Below, one piece after another: positions 7,951-15,607 of a DNA stretch of 19,924 nt. The stretch comes from an uncultured Alcaligenaceae bacterium (GTDB lineage: Bacteria > Pseudomonadota > Gammaproteobacteria > Burkholderiales > Burkholderiaceae_B), in contig CALCPT010000288.1 of the NCBI GenBank assembly GCA_937897265.1, positions 1 to 19,924 of the forward strand, written 5' to 3'. Below the pieces are notes generated by a model, which was not told the origin of the DNA, did no database searches, and saw only the letters and a program-made list of their open reading frames with translations. Within the stretch, counting starts at the first letter, position 1; each line of letters begins with the position of its first letter. Both the position numbers and the translations under genes were made by a program.

Positions 7951-8576
7951 TGCATTTTTTTCAGCGAGCTGTCTTGGCTGTGGCCGGCTTATGGCTGGCC
8001 GCAGCGTTGCCCTGTAGTGTGGCTCAAACCTCTGATTCAAGAGCAGAGGCCACTCGTCTCATGAGTGAATTGATGTCTGGCAAGGGTGATGTGGGCGCTC
8101 CTTTTACACTCACTGATCATCTGGGCAACGCGCGCAGCTTAAGAGATTTCCAAGGAAAAGTCGTATTAATTTATTTTGGCTATATGTTCTGTCCGGATAT
8201 TTGTCCGACCGATTTGGCGAATATTGCGCGCTTACTGGCGCTGCTCGATAAAGACAGCGCAAACGTACAGGCGATCTTTATTACCTTAGATCCAACGCGC
8301 GACACGCAAGAATTAATTGGGAAGTACGTAGGCCACTTTGACAAGCGGATTTTGGGTCTCAGAGGCACCGAAGCTCAAACCAAAGAACTCGCCACCCGGT
8401 ACAAAACGTTCTACGAGAAAGTGAAAGTCAACGGACAACAGTATCTCGTTGATCACACTGCATTCATCTATTTGATGAACCGCGAGGGCAAATACGTTGC
8501 GTTTTTCCCGCCAGGTACAACGCCCGAACGCATGGCAACCATGGTTCGAGAAGAGCTAACGCAAACCGTTCGCTGA
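7950..8576 (+). CDS. SCO1/SenC/PrrC family protein
   Basis: Thioredoxin-fold periplasmic protein of 208 residues. SCO proteins deliver copper to the CuA site of cytochrome oxidase or act as thiol-disulfide reductants. An N-terminal hydrophobic segment (RAVLAVAGLWLAAALP) acts as signal peptide or anchor. The copper/redox site is intact: C81 and C85 in CPDICP and H169 in DHTAFIY. The FTLTDHLGN and VVLIYFGYMFCPD segments are typical. It starts in a TAATG overlap with the MBL-fold gene; no cytochrome oxidase genes are nearby, so it may serve the MBL enzyme or another cuproenzyme rather than Cox. Confidence 0.92.
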   Translation: MHFFQRAVLAVAGLWLAAALPCSVAQTSDSRAEATRLMSELMSGKGDVGAPFTLTDHLGNARSLRDFQGKVVLIYFGYMFCPDICPTDLANIARLLALLDKDSANVQAIFITLDPTRDTQELIGKYVGHFDKRILGLRGTEAQTKELATRYKTFYEKVKVNGQQYLVDHTAFIYLMNREGKYVAFFPPGTTPERMATMVREELTQTVR

Positions 8577-8612
8577 CTCAGTGACCAGGGGTAGTCATTG
8601 CAACGAACGGTT
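8564..8612. terminator. Nested hairpin between SCO and Bug genes (convergent)
   Basis: AACCGTTCG (8564-8572) pairs with CGAACGGTT (8604-8612). Inside it TGACT (8574-8578) pairs with AGTCA (8593-8597), giving a two-tier stem that spans the SCO stop codon. It sits between convergent genes and ends 17 bases before the Bug stop at 8630. A terminator is likely, though no long T-run follows. Confidence 0.5.
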
Positions 8613-8629
8613 CGCAGTCATTTCTACAC

Positions 8630-9601
8630 TTACTCGCTTAACTTAAGCGTTTGTTTTGCCTTCGTAAACATCGCTTTTTGATCGGCCACATACTCGGCAT
8701 ACTCTTTGGGATCCAGTAAAGCGATCTGTGCGCCCAGAGAGCTCAGGCTGTCGCTAATCTGCAGCTGATACTTTTCACCCGCTTTTTTAGCAGCTAAAAA
8801 AATCGCATCGACCACTGGTTTAGGCGTATCTTTAGGCGCCAAAATACCGTACAGCGCGCGGGCTTCAACTTTGTAGCCAAGCTCTTTTAACGTTGGAACA
8901 TCAGGAAACGCTTTCAAGCGCTTATCGCTGAATACCGCGAGCGCTCGCAAAGTCCCCGCACGGACATGGGCCATCGCAGGGCCAATTGCGGCAGAAGATA
9001 ATTCAACATGTCCACCGAGCAAAGCGGTGACTGCTGGGCCACTGCCTTTCTCTGGGATATGCGTCCATTCAACACCAGCCTCGTTCGCAAAGATCTCTGC
9101 AATTAAGTGTGTAACGCCCATTGCACCAGAGGTCGTGTAGTTGATTTTTTTAGGATTCTTTTTGGAGTATTCGATCAGCTCTTGCATGGTTTTCCATTGC
9201 GAATTTGCCTTCACGACCAAAATAAAACCGCCCTCAGAAATCGATGCGACGGGCGCAAACGAGTCGGTTGAGTACTTAACCTCTTTGTTAAAGGTCGGCA
9301 CTACCACAATCGACCCCTGCGAGGTACCGACAAGCGTATAACCATCGGGCTGGCTCGATGCCACCAACCCTGCACCGATGCCTCCACCCGCACCGGGCTT
9401 ATAGGTCATGATGACGGACTGCCCTAAAAACTCGCCCATCTTGTCCATAAACGGACGCAGCATATTGTCGGTGTCACCTGGAGCAAACGGAATGACCACT
9501 TGTACCGGTTTGGTCGGAAACGGCTCTGCAGCGTGTGACGCAGGCATCGCAAAAATGCCCAGCGCGAGGATGAGTCTCGAAAGTACTTTCTTTTGAATCA
9601 T
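8630..9601 (-). CDS. Bug family periplasmic solute-binding protein
   Basis: Second Bug/TctC-type receptor, 323 residues from the chosen start. I prefer the ATG at 9601 (MIQKKVLSRLI...) over an upstream in-frame ATG at 9634. It is preceded by GGAG seven bases upstream and puts a normal Sec signal at the N-terminus (cleavage near ASHA-A, residue 24). Family marks: FPTKPVQVVIPFAPGDTDN, where the usual PGG is PGD, GAGGGIGAG, SQPDGYTLVG, a GAMGVTHL-IAEIFANEAGVEW stretch, GGHVELSS and FPDVPTLKELGYKVEAR. It closes the minus-strand catabolic run, but 206 bases with hairpins separate it from the preceding gene, so it may have its own promoter. Ligand unknown. Confidence 0.92.
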   Translation of the reverse strand: MIQKKVLSRLILALGIFAMPASHAAEPFPTKPVQVVIPFAPGDTDNMLRPFMDKMGEFLGQSVIMTYKPGAGGGIGAGLVASSQPDGYTLVGTSQGSIVVVPTFNKEVKYSTDSFAPVASISEGGFILVVKANSQWKTMQELIEYSKKNPKKINYTTSGAMGVTHLIAEIFANEAGVEWTHIPEKGSGPAVTALLGGHVELSSAAIGPAMAHVRAGTLRALAVFSDKRLKAFPDVPTLKELGYKVEARALYGILAPKDTPKPVVDAIFLAAKKAGEKYQLQISDSLSSLGAQIALLDPKEYAEYVADQKAMFTKAKQTLKLSE

Positions 9602-9639
9602 GAACGTCTCCGGTGTTTTGTGCCAATCAGGCAATGACC

Positions 9640-9774
9640 CTGCTGCAAGACGGCATTCGCAGCAGAGCTAGCATGCGAGGAAGTGCGGCAAGGCTAGGCT
9701 GCGGAAGAGTTTAATACAACTGTGGCAAGTCTGAAATAGAGACAGATCCTAACGCTAGGGTCGTGGTTAGGGTC
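9640..9774. promoter_or_regulatory. Dyads in the gap between CitE-like gene and Bug gene
   Basis: The 206-base gap has two inverted repeats. GATCCTAAC (9745-9753) with GTTAGGGTC (9766-9774, one G-T pair) lies just after the stop of the CitE-like gene and may be its terminator on the minus strand. CTGCTGC (9640-9646) with GCAGCAG (9659-9665) lies about 39 bases upstream of the Bug start and could be in its leader. No gene is visible here. Roles are inferred from position. Confidence 0.35.
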
Positions 9775-9807
9775 AATAATCAAGCCTTGCTTCAGACGTA
9801 AACCTGA

Positions 9808-10755
9808 TTAAGCAGTGGCCGCTAACAAGGCGTGCGTACGAGCCAGTGCTTTCTCTTTAAATCGGTCTTTTTCGACACAAGCACTTCCCCACTCTAGGGT
9901 TTTAACGGCAAGCGCATGCTCATAACAATCGATGACCCTTCCGTCTACGGTCGTCACCGATTCGCCAGCAAGCGTTAACTCTTGATAAACCTCCAACACC
10001 GTCCGCGCCCATGCTATTTCATCCTCGGTTGGTGCAAGACCTTTGCATAAGGGCTCAATAAAGTTGGGATGCAGCGCGGTGATCTGACGCACCCCTGCTG
10101 CATGCAAGATAGCAGCTTCTTCAATAGCATGGTCGCTCTGATCCACGCGACCCGTTGGATTATGAATAAAAACCCCTCCAGAGGCCTCAATTCCTAGACT
10201 CATCGCAGCCAATGCCACATACGATGAGGTATAGGCATACTGATCAAAGTCGACAAACATCTCGATACCCAGATTCACCGCCATGTCGTAACCCGTGCCA
10301 CCGCCCATCGACCAAATCTTTCTGGGCGTTGCCGATAAAATCTCGTGAATATTCACCACGCCCAGTGCAGTTTCAATCATGGGTGACAACTCGATATATC
10401 CCACTGGCACCCCATGATCCTTTTCAAGCTGGCTGATCAACCCGTGGGCATATTGCATCTCGGCTGCGGTTTCGGTTTTAGGCAACATGATGCGATCAAC
10501 ACCGGGCCAGACTGAGCAAGGTAAATCAGCATCTACAAATGGCTTGTTGATACGAACGTAGATGCTCGCGCCGCCTTTGTTGGCTTTTTGAATTGATTCG
10601 CGAATCAAACTGCGACAACGTGCTTTTTCAGCTAGCGGAATTGAGTCTTCGATGTCCAAAATATAAACATCGCCGCCGCGAGTCCAGGCTTTATCGATAA
10701 AGCGTGGATTAGTTGGCGTTACAAACATCGTACAGCGTGCCACTCTGTGCGTCAT
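9808..10755 (-). CDS. HpcH/HpaI aldolase / CitE-like lyase, full active site
   Basis: CoA-thioester lyase homologue of 315 residues in the CitE / malyl- and citramalyl-CoA lyase family, which cleave a beta-hydroxyacyl-CoA into acetyl-CoA and an oxo acid. All expected active-site elements are present: ILDIEDS (32-38) with the E36-D37 pair, R68 in VRIN, LPKTE at 91-95 (K93), the metal-binding E128 in PMIETALGV, and D157 in GYDMAVNLG. The C-terminus is complete, with ALHPNFIEPL and the lid segment LAPTEDEIAWA. AGGA lies nine bases before the ATG. Of the three tandem paralogues this is the best candidate for a working lyase. The substrate is not determinable; malyl-, citramalyl- or related hydroxyacyl-CoA are options. 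Confidence 0.88.
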   Translation of the reverse strand: MTHRVARCTMFVTPTNPRFIDKAWTRGGDVYILDIEDSIPLAEKARCRSLIRESIQKANKGGASIYVRINKPFVDADLPCSVWPGVDRIMLPKTETAAEMQYAHGLISQLEKDHGVPVGYIELSPMIETALGVVNIHEILSATPRKIWSMGGGTGYDMAVNLGIEMFVDFDQYAYTSSYVALAAMSLGIEASGGVFIHNPTGRVDQSDHAIEEAAILHAAGVRQITALHPNFIEPLCKGLAPTEDEIAWARTVLEVYQELTLAGESVTTVDGRVIDCYEHALAVKTLEWGSACVEKDRFKEKALARTHALLAATA

Positions 10756-10888
10756 AGCATTTTTTCCTAAATCAATTCGTCTTCAAATGTCAGCGCAAAG
10801 GATTGACCTGTTTTGAACTAGGTTAAGCCTGCGTTGAAAACATCAACATACTTATTGGATAACGTCTGAACGTTGGAACACGGTCTTG

Positions 10889-11809
10889 TCAAAGCTGGTG
10901 CGCTTGAATTTTTTGCTGATCGCGCGCGGCCGCACGCTCCGCCCACTCGAGGTAGACCTCGGCGCGCAAATCAACAGGCACGTCAATCATTTTTCCGTTT
11001 AAGGGCACTGACGCTAAGCCTCGCTTCAAGCCTTCAGCAAAAACTTGTCGAACCTCTTTGTAATATTCAACTTCGTCCCGGCTTGGTCGAAAGCCTTCGT
11101 TACAAGCTTTCACCCAAGAGGCGTGCGCGCAGACGGCACCTTTAAATCCAGTGTCTCGAGCGCGGCGTATGGCCTTTGTGAGTGCGGCTTGATCTGGCTC
11201 ATGCTGTAATACGCATAACGGATAGCTCATCCCTTGCGCCTGACCCTCGACTGAGGTGGCAACAGTGATGATTTGACCTTTGATAAATTCAATTGGCTCG
11301 ACCTCGAGCGTTGTTTCAAAGGGGATCTTTAAATCTTGGTACAAGGCAGATTCATTGATGGTCATGGTGCCCACCCTGGGGCTTGCACGGGCGATCTCTA
11401 GCGAATTCCAAACACCCTGGGCGGTGGTAATTTCAAGATCGATTTCAACTGAGCCGATGGCGAGGCCGCGCTCGCGTTCAAGAACCTCAAGTCGCTCACC
11501 GAGCCGCACAAGTTCAGCTCGATCCCCTACACCAACCAGCACCACCCCAGTCAAGCCAGCAAACACAGTCGCCTCAAGCTCGGCCTGTGCAGTCGCCGCA
11601 TTCAAGCGCACAAACACTTCAGCACCACCGTGTGCTGCGGCGGCAATGGCAATCGGCATTTTTGCTTTGAGCACTTGCTGCCAATCTTGCGTTGTGCTTT
11701 TCACAATATCCAAAATGATGGCATCGGCCCACGACTCGAAGGCTTTTTCTGCAAGCTTCGGGTCATCGACTGACAAGCAAATTAAAGAACGGCGGATATA
11801 AGGTGGCAT
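10889..11809 (-). CDS. CitE-like protein with degenerate active site
   Basis: Second CitE/HpcH homologue, 306 residues. The fold signature is clear (RRSLICLSVDDP, ADAIILDI, VFVRLN with R68, EITTAQGV with E126, and a complete C-terminal lid: VCAHASWVKACNEGFRPSRDEVEYY). Several catalytic positions differ: the ED pair of the usual DIED/DLED is V36-K37, the usual LPK is L91-V92-G93, and the metal-binding aspartate region (GxxD in relatives) reads TINESALYQDL, with no Asp at the expected place. Either a pseudo-enzyme or regulatory subunit, or a lyase with altered chemistry. It sits between two other CitE-like genes (57- and 133-base gaps). SD weak (GGA). Confidence 0.8.
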   Translation of the reverse strand: MPPYIRRSLICLSVDDPKLAEKAFESWADAIILDIVKSTTQDWQQVLKAKMPIAIAAAAHGGAEVFVRLNAATAQAELEATVFAGLTGVVLVGVGDRAELVRLGERLEVLERERGLAIGSVEIDLEITTAQGVWNSLEIARASPRVGTMTINESALYQDLKIPFETTLEVEPIEFIKGQIITVATSVEGQAQGMSYPLCVLQHEPDQAALTKAIRRARDTGFKGAVCAHASWVKACNEGFRPSRDEVEYYKEVRQVFAEGLKRGLASVPLNGKMIDVPVDLRAEVYLEWAERAAARDQQKIQAHQL

Positions 11810-11866
11810 TGCTACGTATCCAGATGATGACTGTACAAAGTGTTCAGACTTGAATTCTCTGTCAAT

Positions 11867-12592
11867 CTAGCCAAAGCCGGTGTTAACCGGTGCAACTTGC
11901 TCAGGTGCGGCACAGACACAGCCGCTAAACCCTAACAAGCGTGCCTCGCGGGCTGCGCGCAGAGTGTCTGCAATAGTGGCCACACCGCCACGCGAGCCTG
12001 GGCGCCACAACGCCCCGAGCGGCTGTTTGCCCAGCATCCGAGCCGCAACAAGTGTTCGGGTCATTAAAAAGCGATAGAGTCGAAATTCGTTTTGAGGCAC
12101 CGTGCCAAGCATCATCGACAAATCGATACGTCCGACACCCAGCCCACTCACTCGAGCACTGGCTCTGCCTAAGGCATCAGCATTCCAAAAACTTTTTGCT
12201 GATTCAAGCAGCAACACAATTTCTGTTGTGCCAAGTTCGATACCACGCTCTTTTTCAAGCGCCGTGATGAATGCATCAAGCTCTGTTATGTCAGACGCGT
12301 CATCAGGCGATGGCAGCACGATGCCTGTTAGGCCGCGACTGACTGCAGCACGCACATCAGCCCAGCGCGTTGCACAATCTACACGCACAAAGACTTCGCG
12401 ATCAGTCGCTGCGAGTTTAGCGATCTGTTCACTCACACCCGCGCGGGCGCGATCTTTATTTTTAGGGGCAACGGTGTACTCAAGGTCAAGCACCGTCACG
12501 TCGGCACAATGAGGCTCAGCATAAGCAACCACATCTTCGTGATCAGCCGGCACGATCAGCCAAGACCGTCTTATCGCTTTGGGTTGACTCAT
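11867..12592 (-). CDS. Short CitE-like protein lacking the C-terminal lid
   Basis: Third CitE/HpcH homologue, 241 residues from ATG 12592. That start is preceded by GAGGG nine bases upstream; a TTG at 12607 overlapping the previous stop is a less likely alternative. It keeps RRSWLIVPAD, LDLE (35-38) with Y39 in place of the usual Asp, R70, E130 in LLLESAKSF and D157 in GRIDLSMMLG, but LPK is LPS (93-95). The protein ends right after APEQVAPVNTGFG, where relatives continue with a TPSxxEV lid segment of some 30-40 residues. No continuation of the missing segment is obvious in the bases that follow, so this is a short form rather than a simple frameshift. It follows the CoA-transferase by 11 bases, so co-translation is likely. 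Confidence 0.8.
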   Translation of the reverse strand: MSQPKAIRRSWLIVPADHEDVVAYAEPHCADVTVLDLEYTVAPKNKDRARAGVSEQIAKLAATDREVFVRVDCATRWADVRAAVSRGLTGIVLPSPDDASDITELDAFITALEKERGIELGTTEIVLLLESAKSFWNADALGRASARVSGLGVGRIDLSMMLGTVPQNEFRLYRFLMTRTLVAARMLGKQPLGALWRPGSRGGVATIADTLRAAREARLLGFSGCVCAAPEQVAPVNTGFG

Positions 12593-12603
12593 TGTTGCCG
12601 CCC

Positions 12604-13806
12604 TCAAATCACTTTTCTTTCTTTTAAGCCAAGCTGTGTTGCGGCATCGATACCAATGCGCCCTAGCAATTCGGCAGTATGCTCACCCAACTCGGGCGCA
12701 GGTCTTCGAATCGCTCCAGGTGATTCAGACAAGCGCGGCACCACCGCATGCATCGGTATAGAGCCCATTTCTTTATCCGGCATGTCCACCACAATCTTTC
12801 TGGCAATCACATGCGGGTCTTCAATGAACTGATCAATTGCATAGACTGGGGCTGCAGTGATTTCATTTTTTTCAAAGAATGCCATCCCCTCTTCCAGGGT
12901 GTGCGTCGAGATAAACGCACGGATCGGCGCCTCAACGGCATCAGCATTCGCAACACGATCTGCGTTGGTACGAAAGCGAGGGTCAGTCAACATTTCAGGA
13001 ACACCCAGCGCGGTATACAAGCGATTCACCATGACTTGCATCGACGCTGACATCGAAATCCAACGACCATCTTTAGTCGGAAACACGTTACGCGGACCAG
13101 CGGTGTTTGAACGACTACCGATACGAGGGTCGATTTTTTGCGTCAGTTTATAGACCGCAGCCGAGGGCCCCAACACCGAATACATCGGATCAAGCAAAGG
13201 CAGATCAATCACCTGACCGCGTCCGGTTTGATCTCGGTGGCGAAGTGCGGTCATCACCGCGAAAGAGCCATACAGCCCCGTAATCATGTCAGCCATGGCT
13301 AAGGGCGGCAGCACCGGCTCACGATCCTCAAAGCCATTTTTTGCGGCAAAACCTGACACACCTTCAACCAAGGTACCAAACCCGGGCCGTAACCGATACG
13401 GGCCATCTTGCCCCCAACCTGAAATGCGTACCACCACAATACCCGCGTTTCTTTTTAATAACACCTCAGGCGCAAAACCCATGGTTTCTAGCGTGCCAGG
13501 CCTGAAGTTTTCGATTAAAACGTCGGCCTTTTCTACAAGCTTTAAGAGCAACTCTTTACCTTCGTCTGCACGCAAATCAAGTGTGACGCTTTTTTTATTA
13601 CGCGCGTACACCTTCCAATGCACACTAAAACCTTCGATACGCCAATCTCGCAAGGGGTCGCCCTTGCCCGGTTGCTCAATCTTAATGACCTCGGCCCCAA
13701 AATCTGCGAGCTGCAGACTCAACATATTGCCCGCCACCAAGCGAGTCAGATCCAGCACAACCAAACCGTCCAAGGGACACGAGGCATCAGATTGAAAAGC
13801 ATTCAT
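12604..13806 (-). CDS. CaiB/BaiF-type (class III) CoA-transferase
   Basis: Family III CoA-transferase, about 400 residues, which moves CoA between carboxylic acids via an aspartyl-CoA anhydride. Visible marks: LDLTRLVAGNMLSLQLADFGAEVIKIEQP at the N-terminus, ARNKKSVTLDL (68-78), IENFRPGTLE (99-108), and the catalytic D173 in PLAMADMITGLYG, plus FPTKDGRWISMS and the C-terminal PAPELGEHT. It is preceded by AAGGA; either GTG 13809 (7-base spacing) or ATG 13806 (10-base) could initiate. It lies directly downstream of a Bug gene (18-19 bases) and upstream of three CitE-like genes, a pairing known from citramalate, itaconate and malate CoA pathways. Acid donor and acceptor are unknown. Confidence 0.92.
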   Translation of the reverse strand: MNAFQSDASCPLDGLVVLDLTRLVAGNMLSLQLADFGAEVIKIEQPGKGDPLRDWRIEGFSVHWKVYARNKKSVTLDLRADEGKELLLKLVEKADVLIENFRPGTLETMGFAPEVLLKRNAGIVVVRISGWGQDGPYRLRPGFGTLVEGVSGFAAKNGFEDREPVLPPLAMADMITGLYGSFAVMTALRHRDQTGRGQVIDLPLLDPMYSVLGPSAAVYKLTQKIDPRIGSRSNTAGPRNVFPTKDGRWISMSASMQVMVNRLYTALGVPEMLTDPRFRTNADRVANADAVEAPIRAFISTHTLEEGMAFFEKNEITAAPVYAIDQFIEDPHVIARKIVVDMPDKEMGSIPMHAVVPRLSESPGAIRRPAPELGEHTAELLGRIGIDAATQLGLKERKVI

Positions 13807-13824
13807 CACGTTTAATTCCTTTAG

Positions 13825-14802
13825 TTATTCAGGCTGGATACCAGCGGCTTTCACAATGGTTTCCCAGCGCTTTGCCTCACTTGCAACGAAGGTTGCATAC
13901 GCCGCGGCAGAGGGATCAACCGCTAGATCAGCACCTTGCTCAAGCAAACGCTTTGTCATAGACGGATCAAGCATCACAACTCGTGCTGCCGCCTCGACTT
14001 TGTCTGAGATCGCAGCAGGCAAACCGGCTGGCGCATGCAGACCAATCCAGCCCATTGAGGCGGCGCCAGGATAACCAAGCTCTGCCACGCTCGGGAGCGA
14101 GGGCAAGCTATTGAGTCGTACGGCAGACGTAACCGCCAACGCCTTGAGTTTGCCACTTTGGATGTGACCCATCACTGAAGGCAATGACGGTGTCACCAGT
14201 TGTGCGTCACCGCTCATGACAGCAACAATTGCGGGCCCACCGCCTTTGTAGGGCACATGCACCCATTGACTACCGGTGCTCGTTCGCAAGGCCTCGCCCG
14301 CGAGGTGTAGAGGCGAACCGATCCCACCCGACGCAAAGTTCAGCGCCTGTGGCTGCTGTTTAGCTCGCGCGAGCAACTCATCAAGCGTCTGCAACCCTGA
14401 GGCTGGCGAAACCAACACCACATGGGGTACCGTCACAAATAAAACTACTGCTTGCAAATCTTTGAGTGGATCAAAGCTAAGTTGCTTATTCAAACTCGGT
14501 GCGGTGGCCAAACTCGCATCGCTAACAAGAAAGGTGTAGCCATCAGGCGCAGCTTTCGCGACCGCTTGCATGCCGATGACTCCGGCTGCACCACCCTTAT
14601 TTTCAATCACAATCGCCGCACCTAGGCGCTCACCCATCGCTTGCGCGATGCCGCGCGCAACGACATCCGTCGTGCCGCCCGGCGGGTATGGCACGACCCA
14701 CTTAATTGGCTTGTCGGGATAGGTTTGCGCTAACCCCGTCATCGATACCGCCACACCAGCGAGAACACCCGCTGCCCCCAGCCACAAACGGATATTTTTC
14801 AT
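13825..14802 (-). CDS. Bug family periplasmic solute-binding protein
   Basis: Third Bug/TctC-type receptor, 325 residues, with a Sec signal (MKNIRLWLGAAGVLAGVAVS, cleavage probably after A25 in GLA-Q). Motifs: YPDKPIKWVVPYPPGGTTDVVAR, which is the canonical form, NKGGAAGVIGMQAVAKAAPDGYT, HVPYKGGGPAIVAVMSGD, KLKALAVTS and LPSLPSVAELGYPGA. It sits between the GST-like gene (2-base gap) and the CoA-transferase, so it is the transport arm of this catabolic operon and probably binds its substrate. No TctAB membrane partner is present. Confidence 0.94.
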   Translation of the reverse strand: MKNIRLWLGAAGVLAGVAVSMTGLAQTYPDKPIKWVVPYPPGGTTDVVARGIAQAMGERLGAAIVIENKGGAAGVIGMQAVAKAAPDGYTFLVSDASLATAPSLNKQLSFDPLKDLQAVVLFVTVPHVVLVSPASGLQTLDELLARAKQQPQALNFASGGIGSPLHLAGEALRTSTGSQWVHVPYKGGGPAIVAVMSGDAQLVTPSLPSVMGHIQSGKLKALAVTSAVRLNSLPSLPSVAELGYPGAASMGWIGLHAPAGLPAAISDKVEAAARVVMLDPSMTKRLLEQGADLAVDPSAAAYATFVASEAKRWETIVKAAGIQPE

Positions 14803-14804
14803 CT

Positions 14805-15491
14805 TTAATAGGCAGGCGCAGCCAGCGCCATTCCATTAAACGCATTCAATAACCGAGTACGCCATTGAGCGACTGGGTCATCGGCTGCCAACAGTTCAAA
14901 ATCGCTGATCGCGCGGGCCCACTGAAACTGGCCAAAAATAGCGTAATCCGCGTACAAGGGGGTGTCGCCACCAAAAAATGGCTGTACCTTGAGTACGTTT
15001 CTCAAGGGCCCTAAGCTATCTCGAAAGGCTTGCAGCTTGGCGTCTCGGTCTACAACCACTTGCTCGAGCGTCATCCCGAAGCGTGGCTCGCGAGTCTCTC
15101 GAAAGTAAGCCTGATTAGCAGCATCTAGATGCTTATAGATGTCCAACAAGACAAAGCGCACGATTTGCCCAGCATGCACGTCGCCTAAGTTTGAATATAC
15201 GCGGCTCAAGGCTTGCCCCTGAGCACCGCCGAACAAAGATGGCCGGTCCGGAAATTGCGCTTCAAGATACTTAGCGATTTCCCAAGACTCAAACACCCAC
15301 TTACCATCATGAACCAACACCGGCACTTTGCCCTGCCCACTCGGCCCGATCGCAGCCTTCTCGATAAAACGCCAAGGCACGAGTTCTGCCTCGAGCCCTT
15401 TATGGGCAAGCGCCATACGGATCCGCCAACAATATGGGCTAAAAGGTCGATTGCTTTCAGCGCCAACGAGTTCAAATAGCTTCAATGCCAT
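14805..15491 (-). CDS. Glutathione S-transferase family protein (beta-etherase-like)
   Basis: GST-fold protein of 228 residues. The N-terminal thioredoxin-like domain has FELVGAESNRPFSPYCWRIRMALAHKGL (6-33), where the SPYCWR motif recalls the glutathione-binding segment of beta-etherase (LigE)-type GSTs. KVPVLVHDG and the FESWEIAKYLE G-site loop follow. An all-helical C-terminal domain includes YADYAIFGQFQWA. Length is normal. First gene of the minus-strand operon, two bases before the Bug gene. Possible roles are glutathione-dependent ether cleavage, isomerisation or dehalogenation of an aromatic or carboxylic substrate. The family call is good; the reaction is not. Confidence 0.85.
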   Translation of the reverse strand: MALKLFELVGAESNRPFSPYCWRIRMALAHKGLEAELVPWRFIEKAAIGPSGQGKVPVLVHDGKWVFESWEIAKYLEAQFPDRPSLFGGAQGQALSRVYSNLGDVHAGQIVRFVLLDIYKHLDAANQAYFRETREPRFGMTLEQVVVDRDAKLQAFRDSLGPLRNVLKVQPFFGGDTPLYADYAIFGQFQWARAISDFELLAADDPVAQWRTRLLNAFNGMALAAPAY

Positions 15492-15521
15492 GGTTTTTTC
15501 CTGTTTTTTATATTGATCTGA

Positions 15522-15607
15522 CTACGTAGGTCATTTGTGACGTTCACCTGATGCGCCACCTTAACCCGAAGCGAGGTTGGCATAAACCAATAAATACTTA
15601 GTATTGG
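15522..15607. promoter_or_regulatory. Palindromic operator candidates in the divergent control region
   Basis: The 257-base gap between the GST-led operon (-) and the SDR-thiolase-ligase genes (+) has a 13-base palindrome AATACT-T-AGTATT (15593-15605). It is flanked by a second dyad, CCAATA (15587-15592) and TATTGG (15602-15607). An 8-base palindrome CTACGTAG occurs at 15522-15529. Such dyads between divergent catabolic genes usually bind a transcription regulator. No regulator gene is in the window, so it must be encoded elsewhere. Seen directly; function inferred. Confidence 0.4.

Noticed and set aside
10861..10874. AACGT-CTGA-ACGTT small dyad upstream of the last CitE-like gene
   Set aside because: Only 5 bp per arm; no conserved context visible.
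12593..12607. TTG start at 12607 for the short CitE-like gene
   Set aside because: It overlaps the preceding stop and has a weaker ribosome-binding context than the ATG at 12592 with GAGGG upstream.
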